Below, piece by piece: positions 32,787 through 44,600 of a stretch of DNA of 64,000 nt (within the stretch, counting starts at the first letter, position 1; each line of letters starts with the position of its first letter). A program made the translations under genes and the position numbers. This stretch comes from Sordariomycetes sp. S80-01Y (lineage: Eukaryota > Ascomycota > Sordariomycetes): contig JAXQJY010000029.1 in assembly GCA_037042185.1 (NCBI GenBank), positions 1,054,001-1,118,000 on the forward strand, given 5' to 3'. The notes below the pieces were generated by a model. The model did not search any database. It saw nothing but the letters and a program-made list of their open reading frames with translations, and was not told the DNA's origin.

Positions 32787-34088
32787 ATGAAACTTACAAC
32801 TTCCCTGATCGCCCTCGCGGGCAGCGCTACCGCCCAAGTTGCCTTCCCCGGCGCCGAGGGCATGGGCCAGAACGCCGAGGGCGGCCGTTTTGGCGAAGTC
32901 TACAAGGTCACCAACCTGAACGACTCGGGCGAGGGCTCCCTGCGCGACGCCGTCTCTTCTCCCAACAGGATCGTCGTCTTCGAGGTCGGCGGCGTGATCG
33001 AGATTTCCGACAGGATCGTCGTGGAGAGCAACATCTACATTGCCGGACAGACTGCGCCGGGAGATGTAAGTCTTTCCTCGGGTTGCACGAAGAGTGTAGA
33101 AGGGGGTGAGACTAATGGGTGACAGGGCATTACTGTGTACGGCGACGGCTGGTCCTGGTCCGACGCGGACGACTCCATCGTCCGCTACATTCGCATCCGC
33201 ATGGGTCGCGGCGGCACGTCAGGCAAAGACGCCATCACCATCGCCTCGGGCAGCCGCATGATCTTCGACCACGTGTCCGTGTCCTGGGGCCGGGACGAGA
33301 CCTTCTCCATCAGCGGCGACGCGCAGGACATAACGGTGCAGGACAGCATCATCGCGCAGGGGCTCGAGACGCACTCGTGCGGCGGGCTGATGGAGACGGA
33401 CGGCGGCATCTCCCTGTTCCGCAACCTGTACGTGGACAACAACACGCGCAACCCCAAGGTCAAGGGAGTCAACGACTTCCAGAACAACGTCGTCTACAAC
33501 TGGGGCCGCGGCGGCGGCTACATCGCCGGCGACTCGAGCGGCCAGAGCTACGCCAACGTCGTCAACAACTACTACATCTCGGGGCAGGACACGAGCGCCA
33601 CGGCCTTCACCCGCGGCAACGCCAACTTCCACGCCTACGTGCGCGACAACTTCTACGACTCGAACCGCGACGGCGTGCTGGACGGGAGCGCACTGTGCGA
33701 GGAGGCGACCTGCTACTCGGACATCGACTTCCAGGATGCGCCGTACGACTACCCCGGGCCCGCGACCCTGTACAGCCCCGAGGAGGTCGTCGAGGTCGTC
33801 CTAAACGGCGTCGGCGCTTCGCTTGCTCGCGACGGTATCGACTCCGAGCTGGTCGCCCAGGTGAGGTCCTGGGGCACGGAGGGAAGGCTGATCTCGGACG
33901 AGGAGGAGATGGGCGGGCCGGGGCAGATCGCCGGTGGCGACGCACCTGTTGACTCTGATGGCGATGGCATCCCCGACGACTGGGAGACAGCCAACGGTCT
34001 GAACCCCAACGATGCTGGTGATGGGATGAGGATCGCGGACAATGGGTACGCCAACTTGGAGAACTATGTCAACTCCTTAGTCGCGTAG
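32787..34088 (+). CDS. Secreted PL1-family pectate lyase, with Ca-binding repeat tail
   Basis: Exons 32787..33065 and 33126..34088 (413 aa); the 60-nt intron lies between PGD and GITVYGDG. The signal peptide is residues 1 to about 17 (cleavage after ATAQ). The parallel beta-helix core shows AFPGAEGMGQ, VTNLNDSGEGSLRDAV, VFEVGG, IAGQTAPG, RYIRIRMG, MIFDHVSVSWGRDE and NNVVYNWG, as in the pectate (trisaccharide-)lyase branch of polysaccharide lyase family 1. It would cut de-esterified pectin by beta-elimination outside the cell. The C-terminus carries DSDGDGIPDDWE, a thrombospondin-3/dockerin-like Ca-binding motif that is common in bacterial relatives. Very high GC at third positions opens long false frames in the overlapping readings. 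Confidence 0.93.
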
Positions 34089-34336
34089 CGGACGATGGGA
34101 ACATGTTTAGGCACAGCTGGGACATATCCCACCCCTTCCTCATATACCACCTCAGAATAATGATCGCATGACATGCATAACACTTAAGATTTTGCATTGT
34201 GCGCCAGCAGAAGTATCCAACCGTAAACGTAAAAGCCAAAATGATATCATCTATATGTTGTTTCCAAACAAACCATCCCGCGCTCAAGATTATATTATAG
34301 ACTGATCCGTGGTATACCAAAACAGGACGCCGTCGC

Positions 34337-36824
34337 TCATGAATCCCTCTTGGAAAGTTTCCTGGCCGCACCCGCCTTCTCCCCACCCCGCTTCTCCTGC
34401 TCGGCTTCTGGGCTGGGCGCCTTGTGCAGGTACCTTGTCCCGGATTCTGTGCCGGGATCGTAGCTGCTCGCCTTGCTCAAGCCCGAAGTAGGCGAGTTGT
34501 CGTCTTTATTAGAGTTGCTCCGCTTCTGCTCAACCATCCTCATCGCATCGCCGGTCAGCTCCTGGCGGGTCATTAATTGCCACACATCCTTCTTCCTAGT
34601 CTTGCGATCCCCGACTGCGATGACGATGCCAGAGGTGACGTTGCAAGTGATACTGACACAGAGGATGACGGTGGTCAGGGCGAATGGCCGCGTCCTGTAA
34701 TCAATACCCCAGGTACAAGCACCGAGTGAGATCTGCAGGAGGGAGTGGCAATCGCAAAGAATGATGATGGCAATCAGGTATCCAAGCGGGAAGGCGAAGT
34801 GCGTGCCGGTTTCATGGGGCTTGTAGTAAGTGTGCGACTTGGCCAGCTTGGTCTGGTGGTGATGCAGCTTCTGCTGCTGCTTGTAAGTCAGAGGGGTATC
34901 TTCATATGCCTCGATGCCCGACTTGGTATCGTCGGCATCAACAATGTTATTTCGCATCGTGTGAGGGTCGTTGGACGGTTGGCTTTCCAGCTCTGCGCCA
35001 TCCGCCTCCTCGGGTCGCCGCAAGGGCTCCTCGGGCTCTGTACTGTTGGCAATGGCCCTCGCGACGTCGACGCTCTCGCGGATTTCAGGCGGAGGGGTCT
35101 TGAGCAATCTCGAGCGAGCGCGTTTGCCCTTGTTCTTGACAATGCGGGCGTAATGAATGATGAAAATCATGTGGTACGTGTCAACGGCTCGGAAGGGCGC
35201 CAGACCGTCACCCATGATGGCAAACAGGGCAACAAGCACACTGTCAATGATGTGGATCACGTACACCTGCTTGTCGCCCACATAGATCCAGCCGATGAGG
35301 AACAGAACCCACGCCAGACCGAAGAGGGTGATGAGAGTGGCGTACAGGGTGACGAGGAAACCCAGAGGTCGTCGGACGTACTGTCCGAAGCCCTTCATTG
35401 TACGCTTGAATTTGGATCTTCGGGAGTGAAGCATGTGACGGACGTGATCGTCCAACTCCTCCTTCTCCTCTCGACTCCAACCCTCCAACGTGGCACCATG
35501 GGGAAGGGCAGCATAGTGAGACTCGGTCAAACGCGAAGTAATGGTGCTAGTTCGCTCAATTGGGGGTCGTTGACCGGCTGGGCCAGCTTCTTCCTGGTCT
35601 GCCATTTCTTCTTGAGCCCTGTGCTCGGCGATGCCAGCCATCCGTTCACCCCCAGCTGATGGCGGAGGTGGAGGAGCACGCTTGGGGGGCAGGCGCCGAA
35701 TGTCGTGGTCGGACAATGTGTACGTGGGCCGGCGGTTTAGCCAACTGCCGAGATCGGGGACGAACAGAGAGTTCTGGACGTTGGTGAGAGTTGAGAGAGT
35801 CTGTACCTCGGGGTCTGTCCGCAGTTAGAACAATGCTTACTGAAACAAGCTCGGACGTGTGTATCTTACCAACTGTATCGAGGTAGTCAACAAGCCTCTC
35901 GTCGTACTCATCTTGTCGCTGGATCTCTTCGTCCGTCCGTGTATCTGGTTCGGATGCATTCGAGGATTGGTCACCACGTCGAGGCCAGAAGAACCTGCTA
36001 ACATTACGCATTCGTTGAAGCCGAGGCGGGCCATCCGAGGGTCCTGGCGCGGTCTGATTGCGGCTCAGTTCTAGTCTGTCGTCAGGTAGTGACTGCGGAG
36101 ACCGAGATCGGGGGTCAAGTCCCAATTCGTCCATGGTAGGTCGTGAGCCTTCTTCCGTCAACCGCGGCATGGCAACTGGCACCTGCGTCCTCTGGGAGCG
36201 CCGAGAAATACGACTGGTATCTTGCGGTGGGATGTACGCCTGGTCGGGTTGGGAGACGCTCCTAGGACGACGGCCCGACCCAGAGCTAGAGCCAAAGCCA
36301 GAGGCTTGGTTCCCGGCAGCATCGCTGCTGCCAGCGTCGGACAAGTTTGCAGAATTTCGGCTCGACCCAGGCCTCCATGACGATCTCGAACGCTGCGAGG
36401 ACGAACGTCTCCTAATCCTGATACTCGGTGTTCGCGTCAGAGTAGGCGCCGACCCATCCAAAGACCCGGAAGCACCGCTCCTCGCGCTCAAAGATCTCGG
36501 TCTGTTGGAAGAAACATTGCTCGTCGAGTGCGGCCGTCCCTGCGGCAGGCTGAGGTTGGACGGCTGGGCGGATAGCGAGGGAGCGTCGGAGTCGAGCGTA
36601 GGGAAGTATTCGGTCTCGGACTCGCCTTCGACAACGGGCGTGGGAGGTTGGACCTGGGATCGGCGGTTGGGCGAAGGGCTCGCATTCCTCTGAGGATGGT
36701 GAGGTGCTCCTGGATTGGAGGCAGTAGCAGCGAGGTTGCCGGTCGACGCGGCGGGGCCGGTGGGAACGGGAGGCGACGAAAGATGGTCCGCGTCGTCTGG
36801 GCGTCGTCGCTGGTTGGGATCCAT
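34337..36824 (-). CDS. DUF2985-type integral membrane protein, 810 aa
   Basis: Exons 36824..35870 and 35814..34337; the 55-nt intron splits an Asp codon. Residues 1 to about 310 are Ser/Pro/Arg-rich and disordered. A conserved linker (EVQTLSTLTNVQNSLFVPDL) spans the splice site. The second half has a helical pre-domain (EEKEELDDHVRHMLHSRRSKFKR) followed by TM segments near LGFLVTLYATLITLFGLAWVL, VIHIIDSVLVALFAIMGDGL, FPLGYLIAIIILCDCHSLLQ and FALTTVILCVSITCNVTSGI. The last 80 residues are charged. This is the layout I know for fungal DUF2985 proteins, whose role is unknown. Confidence 0.88.
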
Positions 36825-38673
36825 GGGAGCGGCGGTTGAGCAGCCTTAGAGCTGCGGCTCGCCGATGGAGGTTGCAATGGTTGATGCGGCAGCGCAGAGC
36901 AAAGGTAAGGGTAACGGCTATGCGGAAGTCGAGGATGGGATGGGATGGGATGGGATGGGGAGCAGAGGTTTCAGGAATGTTTGTTGTCTGGGCTGCCAGT
37001 TGCGTGCGTGCAGTGCCAGTGCAGTGCAGCACAGCGCTCTGCCCACTGGGTGCGGAAAGGAAATTGGGCGGGTTCAAGGTTGAGCCTGAGGTGTGCCAAG
37101 ACCCGCAGCTCGAAAGCGCAGGCACTGGCAGGGGCTAACAAGTAGCGTCCCCTGTTCTCGCCTGATTGATTGTTTCGGGCGGAGCCTGTGCGCTGCCTTC
37201 ATTGGCCGGTTTAAATCTTGACAAGGTTTATGTCGCGATGCAGAGTCTCCCTCGCCTGACGTCACAGCTCTGCGGTACCACACGGGCCTCGCCATGAATT
37301 GTCGGGCCCACGACCACTCAGCGCGTCTTGTATGCATCGTGATCCGGTTCATCAGACACGCCGTGCAGCGACCCAATGTTTCATCCGTAGATCTGCGTTT
37401 AACTATCGTCATGTTGCCGTTCTGCCCCTTGTGATCCCTTGTGGGCAGCGTCAGTCGCGGCACTTGGAACTCGACTCTCCCCAGCCCGTCGCTCAGCCCT
37501 ACCTACATCCTGTCGTCGACGCAGTGTTGCCCTCAGGCTGCCACACCCCGAGAAACCTTTGTGTCAGACACGTTTTAACTTTGCAAACGGTCAGCGCACG
37601 CGGCTAGCAGGCCCATCATTCCCTTCGGTGTGCTCTGTCTCACAGCATCAATTCTAGAGTTGCCGCAGTGACGTTGGACGTTGCAGGCGCCATGGGAACC
37701 GCTCAACACTGCCTGAGATAGCACCAGGTGCTAACACGCACTATTACCAAGTCAAGTTTACGACGAAAAAGCACCTAGAAGATCACCATCTGCCGCAGCG
37801 GGTCAATCTTCTGCACCGACGTTGACAAAACCTTCCCCATCGCGCGGCGCCGTGGAATAAGCCGTTGCGGGCGACCCTTGAACCCCTTCTTCCCGAAATC
37901 GATATCTCTGGCCTTTCGGAGACCGAGAGCCCGGGCTGCGGCCCCACCTCATCTTCCGCCCGATCAGTCCGAAGTCTGTGCCCGGATGTCTCGGCTACAA
38001 AGATGGTAAGACGCTCCCCAAAACCACCCCAGATCTGACAAATACCGGAGCAACTCCGATATGTTATGTTCTGGGGGCTGCAGCTCTCCAGGAGGGTCTC
38101 TCGCTCGATCGCCTTCACGGCCGAAAGCCCACTGTCTGCCTCCAGTCCCTACCCAGGTGCCACTTCGCCCCTAGTAACAGCGAACTGTTGGCAACAAGAG
38201 ATCATCAACAGACTAGTGACTTATCTTTCATTAGTCAGGCAGGTCTGCGTTCGTAGTAAGCTGGCGCATGCATCCCGTTGAGAAAGCCAGCTTCGGTTAA
38301 TTAGAAAGCATGGCTGACGGACAACTCTCCCACCCTGTACAACAGCGAACTCCATCTAAGAGATCTAGCCTTGCTTCCCCAAAATCTCTGAACAAGCCGA
38401 TAAGCATATTCTAAGCGATGCTACTCGATTGAAAGAACCGGCCTTAAACTTACTGCATTTGTTGATACGAGAAGTGCAAGTGGAAGGATGAAAAATGGAC
38501 AGGGCGATGCTTGTTCTAGACCCCAACGTCTACTCCGCCCTTTCAAACAACCTTCAAGACAAGCCTTCATAGCATCAGTCTCAGAAATCGGAAACGTGAA
38601 TTCCTTTTGCTAGCACGTAGTATCTATATAACAAATTGACCATAATTTCATCTCTCGTAATGCAAACTGCTCC
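36825..38673. other. Intergenic region, no gene recognised
   Basis: 1.85 kb between the DUF2985 start and the VPS13 3' end. It has a pentanucleotide microsatellite at 36934, GC-rich promoter DNA to about 37150, then mixed sequence with only short frames. The last 300 nt are AT-rich and probably VPS13 3' UTR. Confidence 0.45.
36934..36960. repeat. GATGG(G/n) pentanucleotide microsatellite
   Basis: About five tandem copies of GGATG/GATGG about 110-135 nt upstream of the DUF2985 start codon, in its likely 5' UTR or promoter. Confidence 0.8.
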
Positions 38674-41600
38674 TCACTCTCCACCCCTGAACCTCCTATT
38701 AAACTCTTCAACTGCCACACCGAGCATCTTGTACAAGAATCCCCTCTCACTTCCCCCACCCACTGGAATAAAGGGCCCGTTAGCGCCTCCCCTCAATGTC
38801 ATGCTAACACCCGTCCTCTCCTTTGCAATAGTTTGGACGTCCTTGAGCGGGATGTCCCACTCACTGGCCAGTCTGCGGCTCCTGATCAACAAGACCCTGG
38901 CAAAAGTGACCATGACCACCATGTCCTCCTTAGGAAGCTCGAGATGGCCGATGTACTCCTCGTCGAAATACTTGCCATTGTCGACCTGCTTGAGCCAGTA
39001 CTGACCGAGGGCTTCCCGAGGGTTGTAAGGACGGACGATACCGTCATTGGGAATGAACCGTGGATAACGGGAGCGGTCTAGCTCCTGTCCGTCAAAGACT
39101 GTGGTTGTGTTACGGATGCCTTCGCTGACGTTGCTGGCCATGTCAAGGACGCCGACGGCGGGCTTGGTGGCGAGACCGAGGAAGCCCTTGCCTACGCCCT
39201 TGAAGAAGCCCACCGCACCCTCTTGCTCTGCGCCTTCGAGGGGTTTCCGGGCCAAACCCCCAACGCCAGACGCTACGCTGGTGAAGAGGCTGTTTGCGCC
39301 AGCTGTGACGCCGTACAGAGCATGTTTGGGTCTGTTGCGCGCACGGGTGATACGACGGCGGTCTTGGAATTGCTTGTCTAGCGAAGCAGCGGCTAACCCC
39401 TTGGACAGACTGCCCGTGAATTTCGAGAAACTGTCGCTGAAGCCGAATACGGTCTTCTTTGCGAATGAAGCAGCGCCCTTGGCGATACCGAGGCCGAATT
39501 CTTCCGGTTTATCGGAGAGAATGAGACCTTGGTATGGTTCATAGAAGATATCAGTGACACCAGACGAGATGTTGTTGAATAAGCCGACCGGATTACCGAG
39601 GAAATCCGCTGACCCCAGAATCTTATGGATTTGGTACATGACCTCTTGGCTGTAATGGTTTGAAATGTTCTGCAAGAGGACTTGCGTCGAGACACGAACA
39701 TTGTCCAGCATGAGGGCGTTGAATCGAACCGGCGCGTCGTTGACGTTTCCAATGGCCATAGTCATGACGTTCAAGAAGAACATGATCGGGTTACGGGTGG
39801 ACGTCTTGTCTTCGGCATTGATGCGCTCTGTGCGCATGAAGCTTAGGTCGATTTGCATGGGCTGGATGTTGAGGACCTCAAAGTACATGTCTTGGCCAGT
39901 CTGTTGCTGCGTCGGCTGCGGGATGTCAAGGTCGTCATCACAGAGCCTGCCTTCCTCTTCAATCGTCCATCGGGCGCCAGGGACGTTAGAGAAGTCAAGC
40001 AATGCAAAGACAAAGTCTTCGTCCAGGTCAACCGTCATCTGCTGGAGGAGTATGGTGGCGTATTTGATGTACAGCACACCATATGAGTCGTCCTTGACGC
40101 GACTGACCATTGCGTGCAGCGAGGGGTGAGCGTCCACCTCATTCGCCTTCTTCGGCACCACGCTGGGATACAGAATCATAGGGAACAGACCGCCGTAGAG
40201 CTGGTTGTCAATCTGGATCCATTTGATAGCCAAGGAGAAGGTCTGGATAAGCGGTGAGTCGCTGTATCGCAGGGAGAGATCCTTGCACGAAATGTAGGCC
40301 AGTTCCTTGAGCTGTGCATTGACCAGCGAGATTCCAATACCGGAAAGCTTGAGCTGCGCAAGGAATGTGGCCCCAGTATCCTGATCTTTGACTTCAAATG
40401 CCTCGAGACCAGTCTTGGTCCTCTCCAAGGTCTTGGGCTTGTACATACTCTTGCTAGCACGGAAGTTGCTCAGAATAAGCGACTGTGTAGGGCCGTCCGC
40501 CGCCACGTTGATGTCAATGATTTTCTGCTGGCCATTCGAGTTGACAAACTTCATGGGCACCTGGTTTCCGATCTCGGCCAATTTGACGTGACGCTCTTTA
40601 CTGTTCGCTGAAATGATGACCTCGCGGAACTTAGCCGCCGGGAAGTCCCAAGCATACGGCATGATGCTCCTCGGCGGAAGACGGTAGCGAATCGGTTTCC
40701 AACCGCTGCGATCTTCAACGCCATCTTCGTCGACATTGGGGTTGGCTTGGTAGAAAGTAAACTCCGTATCACTCTCATTGCGCATTGAGAATGGCCAGTT
40801 CTTGGTCTCGATGCTGAAGTTGAGGAAGACGGTCGAGTCCTCTATCAGAATCTCGACTCGGATCAACCGCTGACTCTGGCCGGCCTTGGCAAGCTTGACG
40901 TGGGTTGTGCCTATGTCGGCAATGTTGAATGGAGAGCTCCATTGGTTGTTGACTCCTGGATAGCACAGGCAAAGCTGCTTGACCGCTGACTTCTGCATGA
41001 AGTGTAGTGGTTGGACAGTGCCTGGCGTTAGAGTCATGTATCCCGACGAGCTTGATTCTCGGATGAGAATTTCCTCTCCCAGCTTGTTCTGGAGAACAAA
41101 CCGAGGCGCGAGTGTGACGACCTTGGTCATTTTGTACTTGCCATCACCGGATTCGACCGTTATACCGAGGTGAATTTCTTTGTTCTTACCGCCGGTAGAG
41201 TTGAGAATGACCTCTGACGTGCTGCCAATGGCGTCGAAACTTTGTGCTTTACTCCACTCAGAACCAGCAACCTGCAGGAGCGCTCTGTTGCGATTGTCAT
41301 CGTTGCCATAGGAGAACATAAAGGGCAGCGCCTTTGGTCTGTCTTCATCGGACCTGTCGATCATAGGATGCTGGCCAGCTGCTGGTCTTGCGTTTTGCAT
41401 AAAGCTCTTCGCACGCACAGTCAAATCCAGCCCCGTCTTGTTGAGCACAACGTAGGGGCTGTAAACTGTAACCTTGAACGCACCGCCGCTGTTGGGTATT
41501 TTGAAGTACTGCAGCTTGAGATGCAGTGGAAGACCTTGATCATCCTTTACGACAATCTTGTTCTCTTTGCGGAAGTCCTCGTTAGCTCCAGAGTTGATGA

Positions 41601-44600
41601 TGGCGAACTCGCTAGGCTTAAACACGGTATCCTGCATGTCAACGCTGAGCAGCAGCAGGTGCGATAGCTCGACAACATGCACAGGGCTGACGCCCCCCTT
41701 GCGTAGGAAGTTGGACCAGTCCTTCTTGGTGTTCTTGTCGTAGATGCGGTACTTGAAGTCATACGGCAGCAGGTTCTCAAGCGTGACTGGTGCCGAAAGC
41801 TTGATTTTCATGTGCGGGTATACCCTGGAGTTGTCAGTAGTCAGTCTCACTTTACACAATCGTGGATACTTACTTGGTCATAGGGTTCGCTCTATTGAAG
41901 CGAGCGTTGACCTGGAAATAGAACGGGTCACCATTCTCTGCTTTGCAAACAACCTGCTTCGTTGGACGTTTCAAGAGATCACGCCACCAGAGCTGCTCGC
42001 CGCTCCATTCGTACCCAAAGCCTGCATCTGGCCGGATCAGAGCTCGCTTCTCGTAGGCTGCTCCGACTGGTGCAGGACGGGCCTCGCCAGGAGCGATTTT
42101 CTCAATCTTCAGCAGATGTCCGTCTTGCGCGTCATAGACACCAAGCTCAACCGGGATCTCCGTCGCATTTTCGATTAACAAAGGTGATCGCAACACGACG
42201 TACTTGACGTTATCGGAGCCAAGACTGACTTCCACGCAAATCCTGTGAAGGACCTCGTCGGTCTTAGGCTTCAGGGCATAAAGGAATTCGCCCTCGCGGT
42301 TGAGACGCACGTTCTTGACGGGGTCAAAGCCGCTTCCCTCCAAGGTGACGCTAACATCGTTCTGGTTGGATTCAGTGAGTAAGTTCTCGCGCATCTTTTC
42401 CCAGTGCTCAAAACTCCAAGGCGCCTCACTGCCATCTTCAAGTCGAACACTGATAGGCTCCTCGCTAGTCGGACTCTTTGAGTTCACAACGACATCGAAG
42501 CCCGTGTAGTTTCGGATGCGGTAAGGTGCCTCGTGCTTCCGAGGCTTGTCCAAGACGTCTTGTTCCGTGGTCAGGAAGTCAAAGGATTTTGAGGCCAGGG
42601 CAATGGATGCCGTTGTGACGGTGATATCGAATGTTTTCTTTGAGGTGACATCAACTGACATAAGACCAGACGTTGGGTCTTTTGCCACCCCAAGACCGAC
42701 CTGCCAAGGTTCCAGCAAGGGCTCCCAGCTGGATTTGGAGAAATTGTAGACGTTCGAGTACAGATCAATGGCAGCTTCAGCCTTGAGGTTGGACGACCAA
42801 TTTAGAGCCGACGCGGTGAAGTCTTTGATGCCAATATCCAGGATCGGCAGTTCGTGGAGGTCGCCGATCAAGACCACGCGAATACCCTCGATGGTGGCAG
42901 AGAGCTCTTCATGTCTCTTGGGGCCAGGTTTTCCGGCGGACGTTGGAGGCCGGTCGTGGGGCGCCACAGACTTGGAGGCCTTCGTTTTCGCAATTGTGGA
43001 CTGGCCACGTCCACTGCCTGACTTCGTCTTGATGCCAGCGCTGCGCAATTCCCTTGCCTTTTGCTCGGCTGGTGTCTCTTTGGGCTCTTTCTGTTGACTG
43101 TCGGACAGCTCACCAGCTTTGCTGACGATCTGCAGGGCGAGCAAGATGTCTCGTAGGGACAGCCGAAGGATGAGAGGCTCGACTTCGACGTGGATGTTAG
43201 TCTTCAAAGCTTGGGAAGAATCCATGCTCATCTGGATGGAGAAGTCATCGATGATCCTCAGGCGGGAAGTCTCAAACTTATCCATACGGCACAGGAACAT
43301 CCCGATCTGCGAGACCTGGAAGGTCAGAGCGTGCTGTTGCGACAGCAACATTTGGCGAATCGTGAGCACAATGGCCTCTGAATTTGCCGCGAGAGGATTG
43401 GCGATCAAAATCACTTGAGCGTCGACAAGGTTGACGCGGAAGGCAATATTCATCTTGGCTGGCTCTTCCTTCTCGGCATCGGTCATGCCTCTGCTGTCAA
43501 CACTCGCCTGCCGAGACATTTGAGATCTCGAAACTTCTGACCTTGGTCGACTATAAGTGACAGCAAGTGAGTCTGTGTCAGACTCTTCGGGAGTTCCACC
43601 CAGGCTCTCATCATCCACAGGCATCGGCTCCTCTTCGGCGAGGCCTTCAACGGCGAACTTCTGGATAGCGAACAGGTAGTCCAGAGCGAAAATGACCCGA
43701 GGGCTGTCAATGGTACACATGGCAATCAGGCTTCGTTCCTTGCCTCCTGACATAGTGACCGATGCCATCAGCTGCTGAACATCCTTGTTCGCAGAAGTCA
43801 TGATGCGACGGAACCGGTTAGATTCTCTCGGTCGACTATCATGAATGGTGAAGGAGTGAATTAGCAGCTCTGCTTCCAACGAGCTGTCTGAAAGCATTCT
43901 TGTTTTGACCTTCGTGTCATCCAACGAGAAGCGGGACAAGCTGGAAGAAGCAACGTCGCCAACGGGCTCGTCTTCTTGGGCCATGATAAGTTCGAGGCCA
44001 ATGGTGTGTACTTTGAACACAAGATCAAGCTTTGTCCAGGTCTTGTCTAGGGAGCCAAGCTCGGGACCCAGGTCCACTAAGGGCTGGTTGTCCTGGGTCT
44101 CGAGCGTTCTTGCGCGTTTGAGTGTCTCCTGGTCAACCGCTCTTGCAGCCTCCTCGTCCCCATCTGTTCCCTCGCCAGCGAAAGCCGCAGGGACAGACTT
44201 GGATATGGCCATGAGAGACTTGAGCTGGTACTGTGTGATACGCAAGTTGAAGTCGGACATTGTTCCCTCGATCTCTGTGTCAGGTCGCTTCATGCCGGGC
44301 TTATGCTCCGCATGGGTGATATTGAATCCCAAGTCAACGTGGTCAATCATCTCCAGCTCCTCGGATTTGTCCTCGGGATAATGGAAATCTGATGTGAGCC
44401 TGATATTTCTGATACCAGCCGAAATCTTCATTGAAATCTCAGAGTTCTCGCTGTCGTCGATAGGGGCGAACTTGTTCTGGGCGTACAGCTCTCCAAGGTA
44501 GGCAGTGATGAGATCGCGCTTTGGACGTCCAGGGATGACCATGCGCGGGAAGACAACGATAGGTGTCTTGATGATGACATCGAACTTGATTCGGCTGGGA

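Noticed and set aside
33119-33952. Arg-rich 277-codon frame overlapping the pectate lyase exon
   Set aside because: It is a frame-shifted shadow of a very GC-rich exon, with Arg/His repeats and no start context.
36412-37125. Long reverse frame at the 5' end of the DUF2985 gene
   Set aside because: It is another frame of the Ser/Arg-rich first exon. The in-frame exon joins cleanly to the conserved linker and membrane domain.
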